Positions 50,511 to 60,745 of a stretch of 64,000 nucleotides of DNA are shown piece by piece. The notes beneath the pieces were generated by a model. The model saw only the letters and a program-made list of their open reading frames with translations. It ran no database searches and had not been told where the DNA came from. The position numbers and the translations under genes were made by a program. How positions within the stretch are numbered: position 1 is the stretch's first letter; every line of letters starts with the position of its first letter. This DNA comes from Streptacidiphilus fuscans (GTDB taxonomy: Bacteria > Actinomycetota > Actinomycetes > Streptomycetales > Streptomycetaceae): contig NZ_JADPRT010000012.1 of assembly GCF_015690355.1 (NCBI RefSeq), positions 207,844-271,843 on the forward strand, read 5' to 3'.

Positions 50511-51005
50511 ATGAGCGAAACCTCCGCGCCGAGCAGCCGACCGCCCATGGAGACGGCCCATGAGGCCTACTCCTTCGCCTGTCTGAACTGCGGCTACGGC
50601 TGGGAACAGGCGTACGAGATCGAGCATGCGGTCGACGTCAACGGTCGGATGGTCTATCGCTACCGGGCCAACGGCGTGCCGGTCCCGTCCCCGCTGACCC
50701 ACCCGTCCTGCCCCGGCTGCGGCGGCGAGCACGTCCGCATCATGGCCGCCGGCCGGGTGGCCTCGGCCGTCGCCAGCTGGAGCGCGGCCCAGGCCGCGGC
50801 CCCCGCGACTCCGCGTCCGCCGCGCGAGCCGCGCCACCCGCGGGCCGCCGCGAAGGCGACGAGCGGGGAGAAGGCGGCGGAGGTGAATGCGGAGGGGAAC
50901 GCGGAGGGCGTCGAGGGGCCCACCCCGCTCGCGCCGGCGGAGCCCCGTCCGAGGCGCCGGCTGCACCTCCCGTTCCACTGGCACCTGCGCCGTCGCCACG
51001 GGTGA
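50511..51005 (+). CDS. Zinc-ribbon-like conserved actinobacterial protein, 164 aa
   Basis: Soluble protein with one CxxC pair in 'SFACLNCGYGWEQAYEIEH' and a second in 'HPSCPGCGGEHVRIM', compatible with a small zinc ribbon in residues 20-80. The remainder is Ala/Pro/Lys-rich and ends in a strongly basic, His/Arg-rich tail 'RRRLHLPFHWHLRRRH', which may bind nucleic acid or membrane. The ATG at 50511 has GGGAG upstream. It lies between rsmI and metG. Function is unknown. Confidence 0.75.
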   Translation: MSETSAPSSRPPMETAHEAYSFACLNCGYGWEQAYEIEHAVDVNGRMVYRYRANGVPVPSPLTHPSCPGCGGEHVRIMAAGRVASAVASWSAAQAAAPATPRPPREPRHPRAAAKATSGEKAAEVNAEGNAEGVEGPTPLAPAEPRPRRRLHLPFHWHLRRRHG

Positions 51006-51126
51006 ACGCGGCTCAGCAGGGCTGAGCAGGCTGATTCCGGGTCGCTCCCGCCCCTCCCGCTGAGCGTCCCTCTCAAGGGCTGATCACGCGGACGAGGGGC
51101 AGGGCCCGGCCCGATACCATTACGGC

Positions 51127-52728
51127 ATGACCGCCGTCCAGAATCCCGGTAAGAGCTACTACGTCTCGACGCCGATCTACTACGTCAACGACCGCCCGCA
51201 CCTGGGCCACGCCTACACCACCGTCGCAGGCGACGTGCTGACCCGCTGGCACCGCCAGCGCGGCGAGCAGGTGTGGTACCTCACCGGCACGGACGAGCAC
51301 GGTCAGAAGATCATGCGCACCGCCGAGGCCAACGGCGTCACTCCGCAGGAGTGGTGCGACAAGCTGGTCGAGGAGGCCTGGAAGCCGCTCTGGGAGCACC
51401 TGGAGATCGCCAACGACGACTTCATCCGCACCACCGAGGACCGCCACACGGCCCGGGTGCAGGAGTTCGTCCAGGACCTCTACGACAAGGGCGAGATCTA
51501 CCAGGGCGGTTACGAGGGCCCGTACTGCGTCGGCTGCGAGGAGTACAAGGCTCCGGGTGAACTCCTGGACGGCGAGGGCGAGTTCGCCGGCCAGAAGCTC
51601 TGCCCGATCCACAAGAAGCCCGTGGAGATGCTGAAGGAGGAGAACTACTTCTTCAAGCTCTCCGAGTACGGCCCGAAGCTGCTGGAGTTCTACGCGGCCA
51701 ACCCGGGCTTCATCCAGCCCGAGTCCGCACGCAACGAGGTCGTCCGCTTCGTCGAGCAGGGCCTCCAGGACCTCTCCATCTCCCGCTCCACCTTCGACTG
51801 GGGCGTCCAGATCCCCTGGGACCCGAAGCACGTCATCTACGTGTGGGTCGACGCCCTGCTCAACTACGCCACGGCCGTCGGCTACGGCTCCGACCAGGCG
51901 AAGTTCGACGCGACCTTCCCGGCCGACGTGCACCTGGTCGGAAAGGACATCCTCCGCTTCCACGCGGTGATCTGGCCCGCCATGCTGATGGCCAACGGCC
52001 TGCCGCTGCCCAAGCGCGTGGTCGCCAACGGCTGGCTGATGGTCGGCGGCGAGAAGATGAGCAAGTCGAACCTGACCGGCATCGCGCCGCAGGACCTGAC
52101 CAAGCACTTCGGCGTGGACGCCTACCGCTACTACTTCCTGCGCGCGATCCCGTTCGGCACGGACGGCTCGTTCTCGTGGGAGGACTTCTCCGCCCGCTAC
52201 ACCTCCGAGCTGGCCAACGACTTCGGCAACCTCGCCTCGCGCGTCGCGGCGATGGTCGGCAAGTACTTCGGCGGCGTCCTGCCCGAGGCGACCGCGTCCG
52301 GCCCGGCCGAGGCCGCGCTGGTGGAGGGCCTGGCCAAGGCCGTCGCCGAGGCGGACGACAAGATCGGCGAGAAGCTGGACTTCGCGGGCGGCATCGGCGC
52401 GATCTTCGACTTCGTCAAGCAGGTCAACGGCTACCTCACCGAGCAGGAGCCGTGGAAGGTCGCCAAGGACGAGTCGCCCGAGGGCCAGGCCCGCCTCGCC
52501 ACGATCCTCTACGCGGCGGCGGAGTCGCTCCGGGCGCTGGCCGTCCTGCTGAACCCGGTCATGCCGCGGGTCGCCGGCCTGCTCTGGGACTCCCTCGGCG
52601 CGGAGAGCGTGCTGGGCGCGCTCGGCGCGCAGCGGGTGGACGAGGCCGCGCGCTGGGGCACGCTCCCGGCGGGGGTGACCGTCACCAAGGGCGAGATCCT
52701 CTTCCCGCGCCTCGAAGACAAGAAGTAG
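51127..52728 (+). CDS. metG: Methionyl-tRNA synthetase, 533 aa
   Basis: Class I aminoacyl-tRNA synthetase. The HIGH-type motif is HLGH (25-28) in 'YYVNDRPHLGHAYTT' and the KMSKS motif is at 310-314. The zinc-knuckle insert has 'YCVGCEEYKAPGEL' and 'LCPIHKKPVE'. 'YVWVDALLNYATAVG' and 'LVGKDILRFHAVIWPAML' are the methionine-site segments. It lacks the C-terminal tRNA-binding domain of longer MetRS forms, as is usual in streptomycetes. A dispersed-type repeat lies between metG and tatD. Confidence 0.96.
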   Translation: MTAVQNPGKSYYVSTPIYYVNDRPHLGHAYTTVAGDVLTRWHRQRGEQVWYLTGTDEHGQKIMRTAEANGVTPQEWCDKLVEEAWKPLWEHLEIANDDFIRTTEDRHTARVQEFVQDLYDKGEIYQGGYEGPYCVGCEEYKAPGELLDGEGEFAGQKLCPIHKKPVEMLKEENYFFKLSEYGPKLLEFYAANPGFIQPESARNEVVRFVEQGLQDLSISRSTFDWGVQIPWDPKHVIYVWVDALLNYATAVGYGSDQAKFDATFPADVHLVGKDILRFHAVIWPAMLMANGLPLPKRVVANGWLMVGGEKMSKSNLTGIAPQDLTKHFGVDAYRYYFLRAIPFGTDGSFSWEDFSARYTSELANDFGNLASRVAAMVGKYFGGVLPEATASGPAEAALVEGLAKAVAEADDKIGEKLDFAGGIGAIFDFVKQVNGYLTEQEPWKVAKDESPEGQARLATILYAAAESLRALAVLLNPVMPRVAGLLWDSLGAESVLGALGAQRVDEAARWGTLPAGVTVTKGEILFPRLEDKK

Positions 52729-52738
52729 TTGCACCGTC

Positions 52739-52869
52739 CAGGGGCGCGGGGAACTGCGCGAGCAACCACCCTGTGGGGATGGGCCTGCTCGTTCGGCGAC
52801 ACACCACATTGAGTGGCTTGTCGCGCCCGCGCGGCGGAGCCGCATATCAGTAGAGCCCCGCGCCCCTGG
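52739..52869. repeat. 131-bp intergenic inverted-terminus repeat element
   Basis: Begins CCAGGGGCGCGGGG (52739-52752) and ends with the exact complement (52856-52869). Inside are GAACTGCGCGAGCAACCAC and CGCGCGGCGGAGCCGCATAT. These are hallmarks of a short non-coding element I know as widely scattered between genes in Streptomyces genomes. It fills most of the metG-tatD gap. It could also fold as a terminator for metG. Confidence 0.75.
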
Positions 52870-52906
52870 CTGATTGCAACGTCCCCCGTCTTGAAAGGAT
52901 CTCCCC

Positions 52907-53785
52907 GTGGCCCGCTCGAAGAGCGAAGACCGCACGCCGCCGCCGGTGCCCGACGCGCTCCGGGTCGCGGTCGCAGACTCGCACACGCACCTGGACATGC
53001 AGGACGCGACGCCGGAGGAGATCCTCGCCAAGGCCGCGTCCGTCGGCGTCACCACCGTCGTACAGGTCGGGTGTGACATCCCGGGGTCGCGCTGGGCCGC
53101 CGAGCTCGCGGAGAAGCACGAGAACGTCCACGCGACCGTGTCCCTGCACCCCAACGAGGCCCCGCGGATCGTCCTCGGTGACCCGGACGGGTGGAGCGGA
53201 CAGAAGCGCGGACCCGGCGGCATGGCCGCGTTGGACGCGGCGATCGAGGAGATCGACGCGCTGGCCGCGCTGCCGCACGTGCGCGGTGTGGGGGAGACCG
53301 GGCTGGACTACTTCCGGACCGGGCCCGAGGGCGTCGAGGTGCAGCAGGAGTCGTTCCGACGTCACATCGCCCTGGCGAAGAGGCACGGCAAGGCCCTGGT
53401 CATCCACGACCGGGACGCGCACGAGGACGTGCTGCGCATCCTGGTCGAGGAGGGCGCGCCGGAGCGGACCGTCTTCCACTGCTACTCGGGCGACGAGGAG
53501 ATGGCCAAGGTCTGCGCGGAGGCCGGCTACTACCTCTCCTTCGCCGGGCCGGTCACCTTCCCGGCCAACAAGCACCTGCGCGCCGCGCTCGCGGTCACCC
53601 CGCTGGACCGGATTCTGGTCGAGACCGACGCGCCCTTCCTCACCCCCGCGCCGTTCCGTGGGCGGCCGAACGCGCCGTACCTGATCCCGGTGACGCTGCG
53701 GGCGATGGCCGAGGTCAGGGGCATCGGCGAGGACGAGATGGCCGCCGCCGTCGACGCCAACACAGCGCGCGCCTTCGACTACTGA
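52907..53785 (+). CDS. tatD: TatD family metal-dependent deoxyribonuclease, 292 aa
   Basis: TIM-barrel metal hydrolase. 'ADSHTHLDMQDA' gives the first two His ligands, 'VRGVGETGLDYFR' the bridging Glu, 'KRHGKALVIHDRDAHED' and 'TVFHCYSGDEEMAKVC' two more His ligands, and 'ILVETDAPFLTPAPFRGRPN' the catalytic Asp. The family acts as 3'-5' DNase or RNA exonuclease in repair and turnover. The GTG at 52907 has AAAGGA upstream. It forms the conserved series tatD-rpf-ksgA-ispE. Confidence 0.94.
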   Translation: MARSKSEDRTPPPVPDALRVAVADSHTHLDMQDATPEEILAKAASVGVTTVVQVGCDIPGSRWAAELAEKHENVHATVSLHPNEAPRIVLGDPDGWSGQKRGPGGMAALDAAIEEIDALAALPHVRGVGETGLDYFRTGPEGVEVQQESFRRHIALAKRHGKALVIHDRDAHEDVLRILVEEGAPERTVFHCYSGDEEMAKVCAEAGYYLSFAGPVTFPANKHLRAALAVTPLDRILVETDAPFLTPAPFRGRPNAPYLIPVTLRAMAEVRGIGEDEMAAAVDANTARAFDY

Positions 53786-53906
53786 GCTCGACGCTGAGCT
53801 CGACTGCTGAGCTCGACGTTGAGTTCGGCCTCCGAGCAGGCGAGCGAACGCGTCGCCACCCGACCGGCCCAGTGACCGCCGTCGCGACGCGCTCGTTGGG
53901 CAACCC

Positions 53907-54653
53907 GTGAACAAGCCCTCGACCGGTGCCCACGCGGCTGCCCATTCGGCTGTCCGTTCGCCGCGCGCGCTGCCGCAGGCGCTGATTCTCGCCCTCCTGG
54001 TGGGCGGGACCGGCGCGTTCCTCGCGGAGCAGCCGCCGCACGCGGGTGACGCCGACCGTGTCAGCGAGGCCGCGGACACGACGCCGGACACGGTGGCGGA
54101 CCCGGTTCCCACCCAGCAGCTGGGTCCTGGCACCGTGATGCCGACCGCGCCCGCCGACACCCCACTGCTGCGCGAGCTGCTCGCCCCGCACCACGTCAAC
54201 GAGCCTGCCGCCGCGTCGGACGCGTCGGACGCCTCGACCCGGGCGCACCGCGCCCGGCACGCCCGGCCGCACCGCCGCTCGATGGACCCCTTCGGTGCGG
54301 AGTCGGCCGCGGAGTCCGCTGCGGAGTCCGCGGCGCAGAACTCCTGGGGCGAGGAGTCCACACCGCGCGGACGCCATCGCGGGCGGTCCGAGGAGGACAT
54401 CCCGTTCACCGGCGGGGGGTTGAACTGGGCGGCGCTGGCGCGGTGCGAGTCCGGCGGCAACGCGCACGTCACCGACGCGAGCGGCCGCTACGGCGGGCTC
54501 TACCAGTTCGACGCCCACACCTGGCACAGCCTCGGTGGCCACGGCCTGCCCCAGGACGCCTCCCCGTCGGAACAGACCACCCGCGCCCGCGCCCTCTACC
54601 GCGAACGCGGCATCTCGCCCTGGCCCACCTGCGGCCGCCGCGCCGAGCGCTGA
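53907..54653 (+). CDS. Resuscitation-promoting factor-type lysozyme-like hydrolase, short form without DUF348/G5, 248 aa
   Basis: N-terminal membrane or signal segment 'LPQALILALLVGGTGAFLAEQ' (about 22-42), a 120-residue low-complexity linker (Asp/Ala/Thr, Arg-His runs, an AESAAESAAESAA repeat), and a C-terminal Rpf domain (about 173-245): 'LNWAALARCESGGNAHVTDASGRYGGLYQFDAHTWHSLGG'. The catalytic Glu is in CESGG and the second Cys is in PWPTCG. Genes in this position (tatD-rpf-ksgA) usually encode RpfB with three DUF348 domains and a G5 domain; both are absent here. It cleaves peptidoglycan outside the cell, promoting growth of dormant cells or spores. The GTG start has a weak Shine-Dalgarno. 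Confidence 0.87.
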   Translation: MNKPSTGAHAAAHSAVRSPRALPQALILALLVGGTGAFLAEQPPHAGDADRVSEAADTTPDTVADPVPTQQLGPGTVMPTAPADTPLLRELLAPHHVNEPAAASDASDASTRAHRARHARPHRRSMDPFGAESAAESAAESAAQNSWGEESTPRGRHRGRSEEDIPFTGGGLNWAALARCESGGNAHVTDASGRYGGLYQFDAHTWHSLGGHGLPQDASPSEQTTRARALYRERGISPWPTCGRRAER

Positions 54654-54766
54654 TCCCTTCGCTCCGCACGTCCCTCCGCACGTCCCTCGGCGCGCGGCGC
54701 GCGGCGCGGCACCGCCGCGACTCCGACCCAGCGCTGAGCGTGTCCTCCGGCCCGTATCCTTGCCGG

Positions 54767-55720
54767 GTGAGCACCACCGATCCCGAATCCGCCGAGTCCG
54801 CTGCCGAGTCCTCCGGCGCGTCGGCGCCCGCCGCCGACTCCGCGTTGCTGGGCCCCGCCGACGTCCGTGAGCTGGCCGGAGCGCTCGGCGTGCGGCCGAC
54901 CAAGCAGCGCGGGCAGAACTTCGTCATCGACGCCAACACCGTGCGCCGCATCGTCCGGGCCGCCGAGGTGGGGCCCAAGGACGTCGTGGTGGAGGTCGGG
55001 CCCGGGCTCGGGTCGCTGACGCTCGGGCTGCTGGAGGTGGCCGACCGGGTGACGGCCGTCGAGATCGACCCGCTGCTCGCCCAGCATCTGCCCGCCACCA
55101 TCGCCGCCCGGATGCCGGAGCGCGCGGACCGCTTCGCGCTGGTGCACGCGGACGCGATGACCGTGACCGAGCTGCCCGGCCCCGCGCCGACCGCGCTGGT
55201 CGCCAACCTCCCTTACAACGTCGCGGTTCCGGTGCTGCTGCACATGCTGGAGACCTTCCCGAGCATCGAGCGCACCCTCGTCATGGTGCAGTCGGAGGTC
55301 GCGGACCGGCTCGCCGCGCAGCCCGGCAACAAGGTCTACGGCGTCCCGTCGGTCAAGGCCCAGTGGTACGCGCGCGTCAAGCGCGCCGGGGCGATCGGGC
55401 GGAACGTCTTCTGGCCCGCGCCGAACGTCGACTCCGGGCTGGTCTCGCTGATCCGCCGCGACGAGCCGGTGAAGACCAGCGCCGCGCGCGAGGACGTCTT
55501 CGCGGTCGTCGACGCGGCCTTCGCGCAGCGCCGGAAGACGCTGCGCGCCGCGCTCGCCGGGTGGGCGGGCAGCCCGGCCGCCGCCGAGGCCGCGCTGAGT
55601 GCGGCCGGCGTCGACCACCGGCTGCGCGGCGAGGCGCTGACGGTGGAACAGTTCGTGGCGATCGCCGAGCACAAGCCGGAACCGGCAGCGAAGCCCGCCT
55701 CCGAACACCCGCCGCTGTAG
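54767..55720 (+). CDS. ksgA: 16S rRNA adenine-N6,N6-dimethyltransferase KsgA, 317 aa
   Basis: Dimethylates two adenosines near the 3' end of 16S rRNA. After a 30-residue Ser/Ala/Glu-rich N-terminus come 'LGVRPTKQRGQNFVIDANTVRRIV', the SAM motif 'VVEVGPGLGSLTLGLLE', 'VEIDPLLA' and the catalytic 'NLPYN', then 'VPSVKAQWYARVKRAG'. The start is GTG 54767. TATCCT six bases upstream looks like a -10 element with transcription starting at or near the GTG, so a leaderless mRNA is likely. It is followed by ispE. Confidence 0.94.
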   Translation: MSTTDPESAESAAESSGASAPAADSALLGPADVRELAGALGVRPTKQRGQNFVIDANTVRRIVRAAEVGPKDVVVEVGPGLGSLTLGLLEVADRVTAVEIDPLLAQHLPATIAARMPERADRFALVHADAMTVTELPGPAPTALVANLPYNVAVPVLLHMLETFPSIERTLVMVQSEVADRLAAQPGNKVYGVPSVKAQWYARVKRAGAIGRNVFWPAPNVDSGLVSLIRRDEPVKTSAAREDVFAVVDAAFAQRRKTLRAALAGWAGSPAAAEAALSAAGVDHRLRGEALTVEQFVAIAEHKPEPAAKPASEHPPL

Positions 55721-55829
55721 CGGTCACGCCCGCTGTGGCGGTCACCCGGCCGGTCACCTCAGCCACCCCGTCACCCCGGATCCCCCTCGTTCCGATGTCC
55801 ACCTGATGAGCGCCAGGAGTTCCTCCGCC

Positions 55830-56810
55830 ATGACCGCCGCCGATCACCACGCCGACGCAGGCATCGACGCAGGCACTGCCGCCCCCGTCACCGTCCGCGT
55901 GCCTGCCAAGGTCAACGTGCAGCTCGCGGTGGGCGGGCGACGGGCCGACGGGTTCCACGCGCTGGCCACGGTCTTCTTCGCGGTCGGCCTCTTCGACGAG
56001 GTCACCGCCCGCCCGGGCGAGCCGGGTGAAGGCGTGACGATCACCGTCGAGGGTCCGGACGCCGGCGTCGTGCCGACCGACGGCACCAACCTCGCCGCCC
56101 GCGCGGCGCAGGCGCTGGCCACGCACCACGGCGTCGCGGCGGACGTGCGGCTGCACATCGCCAAGGACATCCCGGTCGCGGGCGGCATGGCCGGCGGCAG
56201 CGCGGACGGCGCGGCGGCGCTGCTGGCCTGCGACGCGCTGTGGGGGCTCGACACCCCGCGCGAGACGCTGTTCGCGCTGGCCGCTGAGCTCGGCAGCGAC
56301 GTGCCGTTCTCGCTGCACGGCGGGGTCGCCCTCGGCGAGGGACGCGGCGAGCAGCTGACGCCGGTGCCGACGCAGGGCGCGTTCCACTGGGTCTTCGCCG
56401 TCGCCGACGGCGGCCTCTCCACGCCCGCCGTCTACGGGGAGTGTGACCGCCTGCGCGAGCTGGCCGGTGGCCCGGGCGGAGCGGACGAGTCCCACGTGCC
56501 GACCCCCGCCGCGGACCGCGCCCTGCTGGACGCCCTGGCCACCGGCGACCCCGCCGCGCTGGGCGCGGCACTCAGCAACGACCTTCAGGCGGCGGCTCTT
56601 TCGCTCCGTCCCTCGCTCGCGGACACTCTCCGCGCCGGCACGGACGCGGGCGCGATCGGCGCCCTCGTCTCCGGCTCCGGCCCGACCTGCGCCTTCCTGA
56701 CCAAGGACGCGTCGGACGCCGCCGCTGTCGCCAGCGCCCTTGCCGCGTCCGGCACCTGTCGCAACGTCAGGACTGCGGTCGGGCCCGTTCCCGGAGCACA
56801 GCTGAGCTGA
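55830..56810 (+). CDS. ispE: 4-diphosphocytidyl-2-C-methyl-D-erythritol kinase, 326 aa
   Basis: GHMP kinase of the non-mevalonate isoprenoid pathway. 'VRVPAKVNVQLAVGGRRADGFHALATVF' holds the catalytic Lys/Asp region, 'IPVAGGMAGGSADGAAALL' is the ATP-binding GHMP motif, 'AAELGSDVPFSLHGGVALGEGRGE' the substrate site, and 'ALVSGSGPTCAFL' the C-terminal motif. The ATG at 55830 has AGGAG ten bases upstream; ATG 55806 would add eight residues. The order ksgA-ispE is conserved in actinobacteria. It is convergent with the SDR gene. Confidence 0.94.
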   Translation: MTAADHHADAGIDAGTAAPVTVRVPAKVNVQLAVGGRRADGFHALATVFFAVGLFDEVTARPGEPGEGVTITVEGPDAGVVPTDGTNLAARAAQALATHHGVAADVRLHIAKDIPVAGGMAGGSADGAAALLACDALWGLDTPRETLFALAAELGSDVPFSLHGGVALGEGRGEQLTPVPTQGAFHWVFAVADGGLSTPAVYGECDRLRELAGGPGGADESHVPTPAADRALLDALATGDPAALGAALSNDLQAAALSLRPSLADTLRAGTDAGAIGALVSGSGPTCAFLTKDASDAAAVASALAASGTCRNVRTAVGPVPGAQLS

Positions 56811-56821
56811 CGTCACGTCAA

Positions 56822-57556
56822 CTAGCGTGTCGTGAAGGCCCCGCCGTTGACGTGCAGCGTCTGCCCGGTGATGTGGCGGGCGCCCGGGGAGGCGAGGAAG
56901 TGGATCGTCTCCGCGACGTCGGCGGGCGTGCCCGGACGGCCGTTGTGGGTCTCGGCGACCAGCGCGGCGTGGCGCTCCGGCGTCATCGCGCCCTGGAAGA
57001 ACTCGGTGTCGGCGATGTAGCCGCAGGAGACCACGTTGGCGGTGACCCCGCGCGGGCCCAACTCCGCTGAGAGAAACCCGTTCCAGGCCTGCAACGCCGC
57101 CTTCGCCGCGCCGTAGGAGCCGCCGCGCCGCTCGGCGCCGATGGTGCCGATGCTGATCACCGTGCTCCCGGCCACGAGTTGGTCCTTCAACGCGTCCGTG
57201 GTGAGCACGGCGGTCATCACGTTGAGCCGGTACATCGCCTCCCACTGCTCCAGCAGCCCGCCGCCCTCCGGCGTCGACGCGAGCCCGCCCGCCGCGTTCA
57301 CCAGCACGTCGACCCGCTCGCCGCCCTGCTCGCCGGTCTGCTCGCGGACCTGCTCCGCGAGCCGGGCGACGGCCGCCGGGTCGGTGCCGTCGCACACCAC
57401 GCCGGTGACCCCGAGCTCGGCGGCGACCTCGTCCAGCCGCTCCTTGCGACGCCCGGTCACGAACACCCGCGTCCCGTCGCCCTCCGCCACGAACCGGGCA
57501 GCCACCGCCCGGCCGATCCCACTGCTTCCGCCCGTCACCACGACTGTGCGCGCCAT
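56822..57556 (-). CDS. Short-chain dehydrogenase/reductase, 244 aa
   Basis: Classical SDR: cofactor motif 'VTGGSSGIGRAVA' (8-20), with Arg residues at 'VTGRRKERLDEV' favouring NADP(H), 'NAAGGLAS' at the usual NAG site, and a catalytic triad from S136/S146 region, Y147 and K151 ('GGSYGAAKAAL'). 'SPGARHITGQTLHVNGG' ends the fold. The motif layout resembles ketoacyl reductases and generic alcohol dehydrogenases. The substrate cannot be called. A single gene, convergent with ispE. Confidence 0.88.
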   Translation of the reverse strand: MARTVVVTGGSSGIGRAVAARFVAEGDGTRVFVTGRRKERLDEVAAELGVTGVVCDGTDPAAVARLAEQVREQTGEQGGERVDVLVNAAGGLASTPEGGGLLEQWEAMYRLNVMTAVLTTDALKDQLVAGSTVISIGTIGAERRGGSYGAAKAALQAWNGFLSAELGPRGVTANVVSCGYIADTEFFQGAMTPERHAALVAETHNGRPGTPADVAETIHFLASPGARHITGQTLHVNGGAFTTR

Positions 57557-57609
57557 CGCTTCGCGTCCCCTCCCCGTCAGCCTGAGGCCTTCGAGCTTTC
57601 GATCAAGCC

Positions 57610-58197
57610 TCAGCGTGCGAGATCCGCCACGTCGACGCTGATCTTGAAGGGAACCGGCAGGTCCAGGCGTTCACGGTGGACTCCGGTGGCGACGTACGCG
57701 CGAGTGGTGTCGTCCAGTTCGTAGGTGTGGACGGCCGGGCTGCCGCTCTCGTCCTCGATGCGCCAGAAGTGCCGGATGCCGGCATCGGCGTAAAGCACGG
57801 GCTTGTACCGGCGATCCCGGTCCTCCGACTCAGCGGAGACGACCTCGACGACGAGCGCCACCTCCTCCGGCAGGAATCGCGTGCGGTCCGGGGTGTAAGG
57901 CACGGAGGCGGCGATGACATCGGGCTCAGGCCTGCTGCGCCGGTTCAGCTTGATCGTCATCTGCGCCTCGACGGTCCAGCCCGACGGGATGGTTCCCTCC
58001 AAGGCCGCTGTGAGCCGACGGATCACCCGGTCATGCCAACTGCGCTGGGGTGACATGTTGAAGACCAGAGCTCCGTCCAGCAGCTCGATGTGGCGGGGCG
58101 CGTCGGGTGGGAGCAGATCGAGGTCATCTGCCTCCCAGCCGCTCTCGCGGGGGGGATACATCCATGCCGGCAGTGCGGTACTCAAGGCACGCTCCAT
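57610..58197 (-). CDS. Uma2 family (DUF820) putative endonuclease, 195 aa
   Basis: PD-(D/E)xK-fold protein of the Uma2/DUF820 family, abundant in actinobacteria and cyanobacteria. 'HIELLDGALVFNMSPQRSWHDRVIRRLTAALE' gives the start, 'RSRPEPDVIAAS' the catalytic PD, and 'VALVVEVVSAESEDRDRRYKPVLYADAGIRHFWRIE' the ExV...K region. Most members are of unknown role. The gene lies 76 bp before a truncated Uma2 remnant on the same strand, so this locus once carried two copies. Confidence 0.88.
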   Translation of the reverse strand: MERALSTALPAWMYPPRESGWEADDLDLLPPDAPRHIELLDGALVFNMSPQRSWHDRVIRRLTAALEGTIPSGWTVEAQMTIKLNRRSRPEPDVIAASVPYTPDRTRFLPEEVALVVEVVSAESEDRDRRYKPVLYADAGIRHFWRIEDESGSPAVHTYELDDTTRAYVATGVHRERLDLPVPFKISVDVADLAR

Positions 58198-58273
58198 CCG
58201 TCGACAGCCTTCCGACCCAGCATGTCACGACGGTGGGCACGGACGGCGCTCACCGAGCGACATCACTGAACGC

Positions 58274-58491
58274 TCAGTCGCGCGGGAACTGGTCCGTCGT
58301 GAGGACGAGGCCGACGACCGTCCCGGTCAGGTCGACCGGGTCGCCGAAGTCGAGCGTCAGCTCGTTCCGGTACTCGCCGTCCTTGGGCAGCGTGAACACG
58401 TGGCACTGGGCCGTGTACGGGTCGACGATCAGGTAGACCGGCCCCTTCGCGAGCGCGTAGACGGACCCTGTCGTCGTGAAGTGCGATGGTC
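58274..58491 (-). pseudogene. C-terminal remnant of a second Uma2-family gene
   Basis: The frame ending at 58274-58276 is open for about 71 codons after a stop at 58490-58492 and encodes 'SVYALAKGPVYLIVDPYTA', 'CHVFTLPKDGEYRNELTLDFGDPVDL' and a short end. This is the last third of an Uma2 protein (the usual 'YLVVDP...F..P..G.Y' pattern). The PD and ExK catalytic parts are missing and no start codon with a ribosome-binding site is present. It is probably a 5'-deleted duplicate of, or partner to, the intact neighbour. Confidence 0.75.
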
Positions 58492-58676
58492 ACCGTGGCG
58501 CTCCTCCCCGCTGCCGCGTGGACGCGGACAGTCGCCTTGTCCAACGATACGCACGGTGCCAGGGCACGCCACGAACAACCGCGCGGACGGGGGTGGCGCG
58601 GGGCGACTAGGCTGGGACGTCGGTCATCCGTCGTAGTCATCCGAAGTACGCGTAGTCGCTCAGGAGCGCAGCATTC

Positions 58677-60461
<1,785 letters not shown>

Positions 60462-60476
60462 GCGTCCCCGGCGGGT

Positions 60477-60686
60477 CTAGGGGTGGGAGGCTCCAGTCAA
60501 GCCGGGCGGGCAGAGCCGCGCGCCGCCGTTGAGATGCCAGGCTACGGGTGCTGGGTAGGCGGCATCGGCTGCGGAGTTGCGCATCTTCCCGGCCCGTCGG
60601 CGTGCTGCTGGCTCATCCACCGGTGTGAAGACCGTCGTTGGGATGAGACCGGCCGTCCACGGCTGGGAAAAATCCACGACAGGCAC
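60477..60686 (-). pseudogene. Truncated paralogue of the unknown gene at 60746-61279, 69 codons
   Basis: The 69-codon frame contains 'DEPAARRRAGKMRN' and 'APVAWHLNGGARLCPPG', matching 'DEPGARRRAEWMRN' and 'PPVVWHLDGGMGFCPPG' of the neighbouring 177-residue protein. The N-terminal 65 residues and the C-terminal 55 residues of the longer protein have no counterpart. No good ribosome-binding site is visible. It looks like a decayed tandem duplicate, although a short expressed protein cannot be excluded. Confidence 0.55.
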
Positions 60687-60745
60687 GAGATGGGGTTCGC
60701 GGTGGCAGGGCCTCTCTGCCAGGTGCCCCTTTCAACCGGGTGGAC

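Noticed and set aside
53786..53906. Repeated GAGCTCGAC units after tatD as a possible array or operator
   Set aside because: Three irregularly spaced copies in 45 bp that partly continue into low-complexity coding-like sequence; no conserved spacing and no palindromic design.
53600..53906. c-di-AMP (ydaO-type) riboswitch before the rpf gene
   Set aside because: Streptomyces rpfA genes often have one, but the 121-bp gap here contains the simple GAGCTCGAC repeats and no conserved riboswitch-like core.
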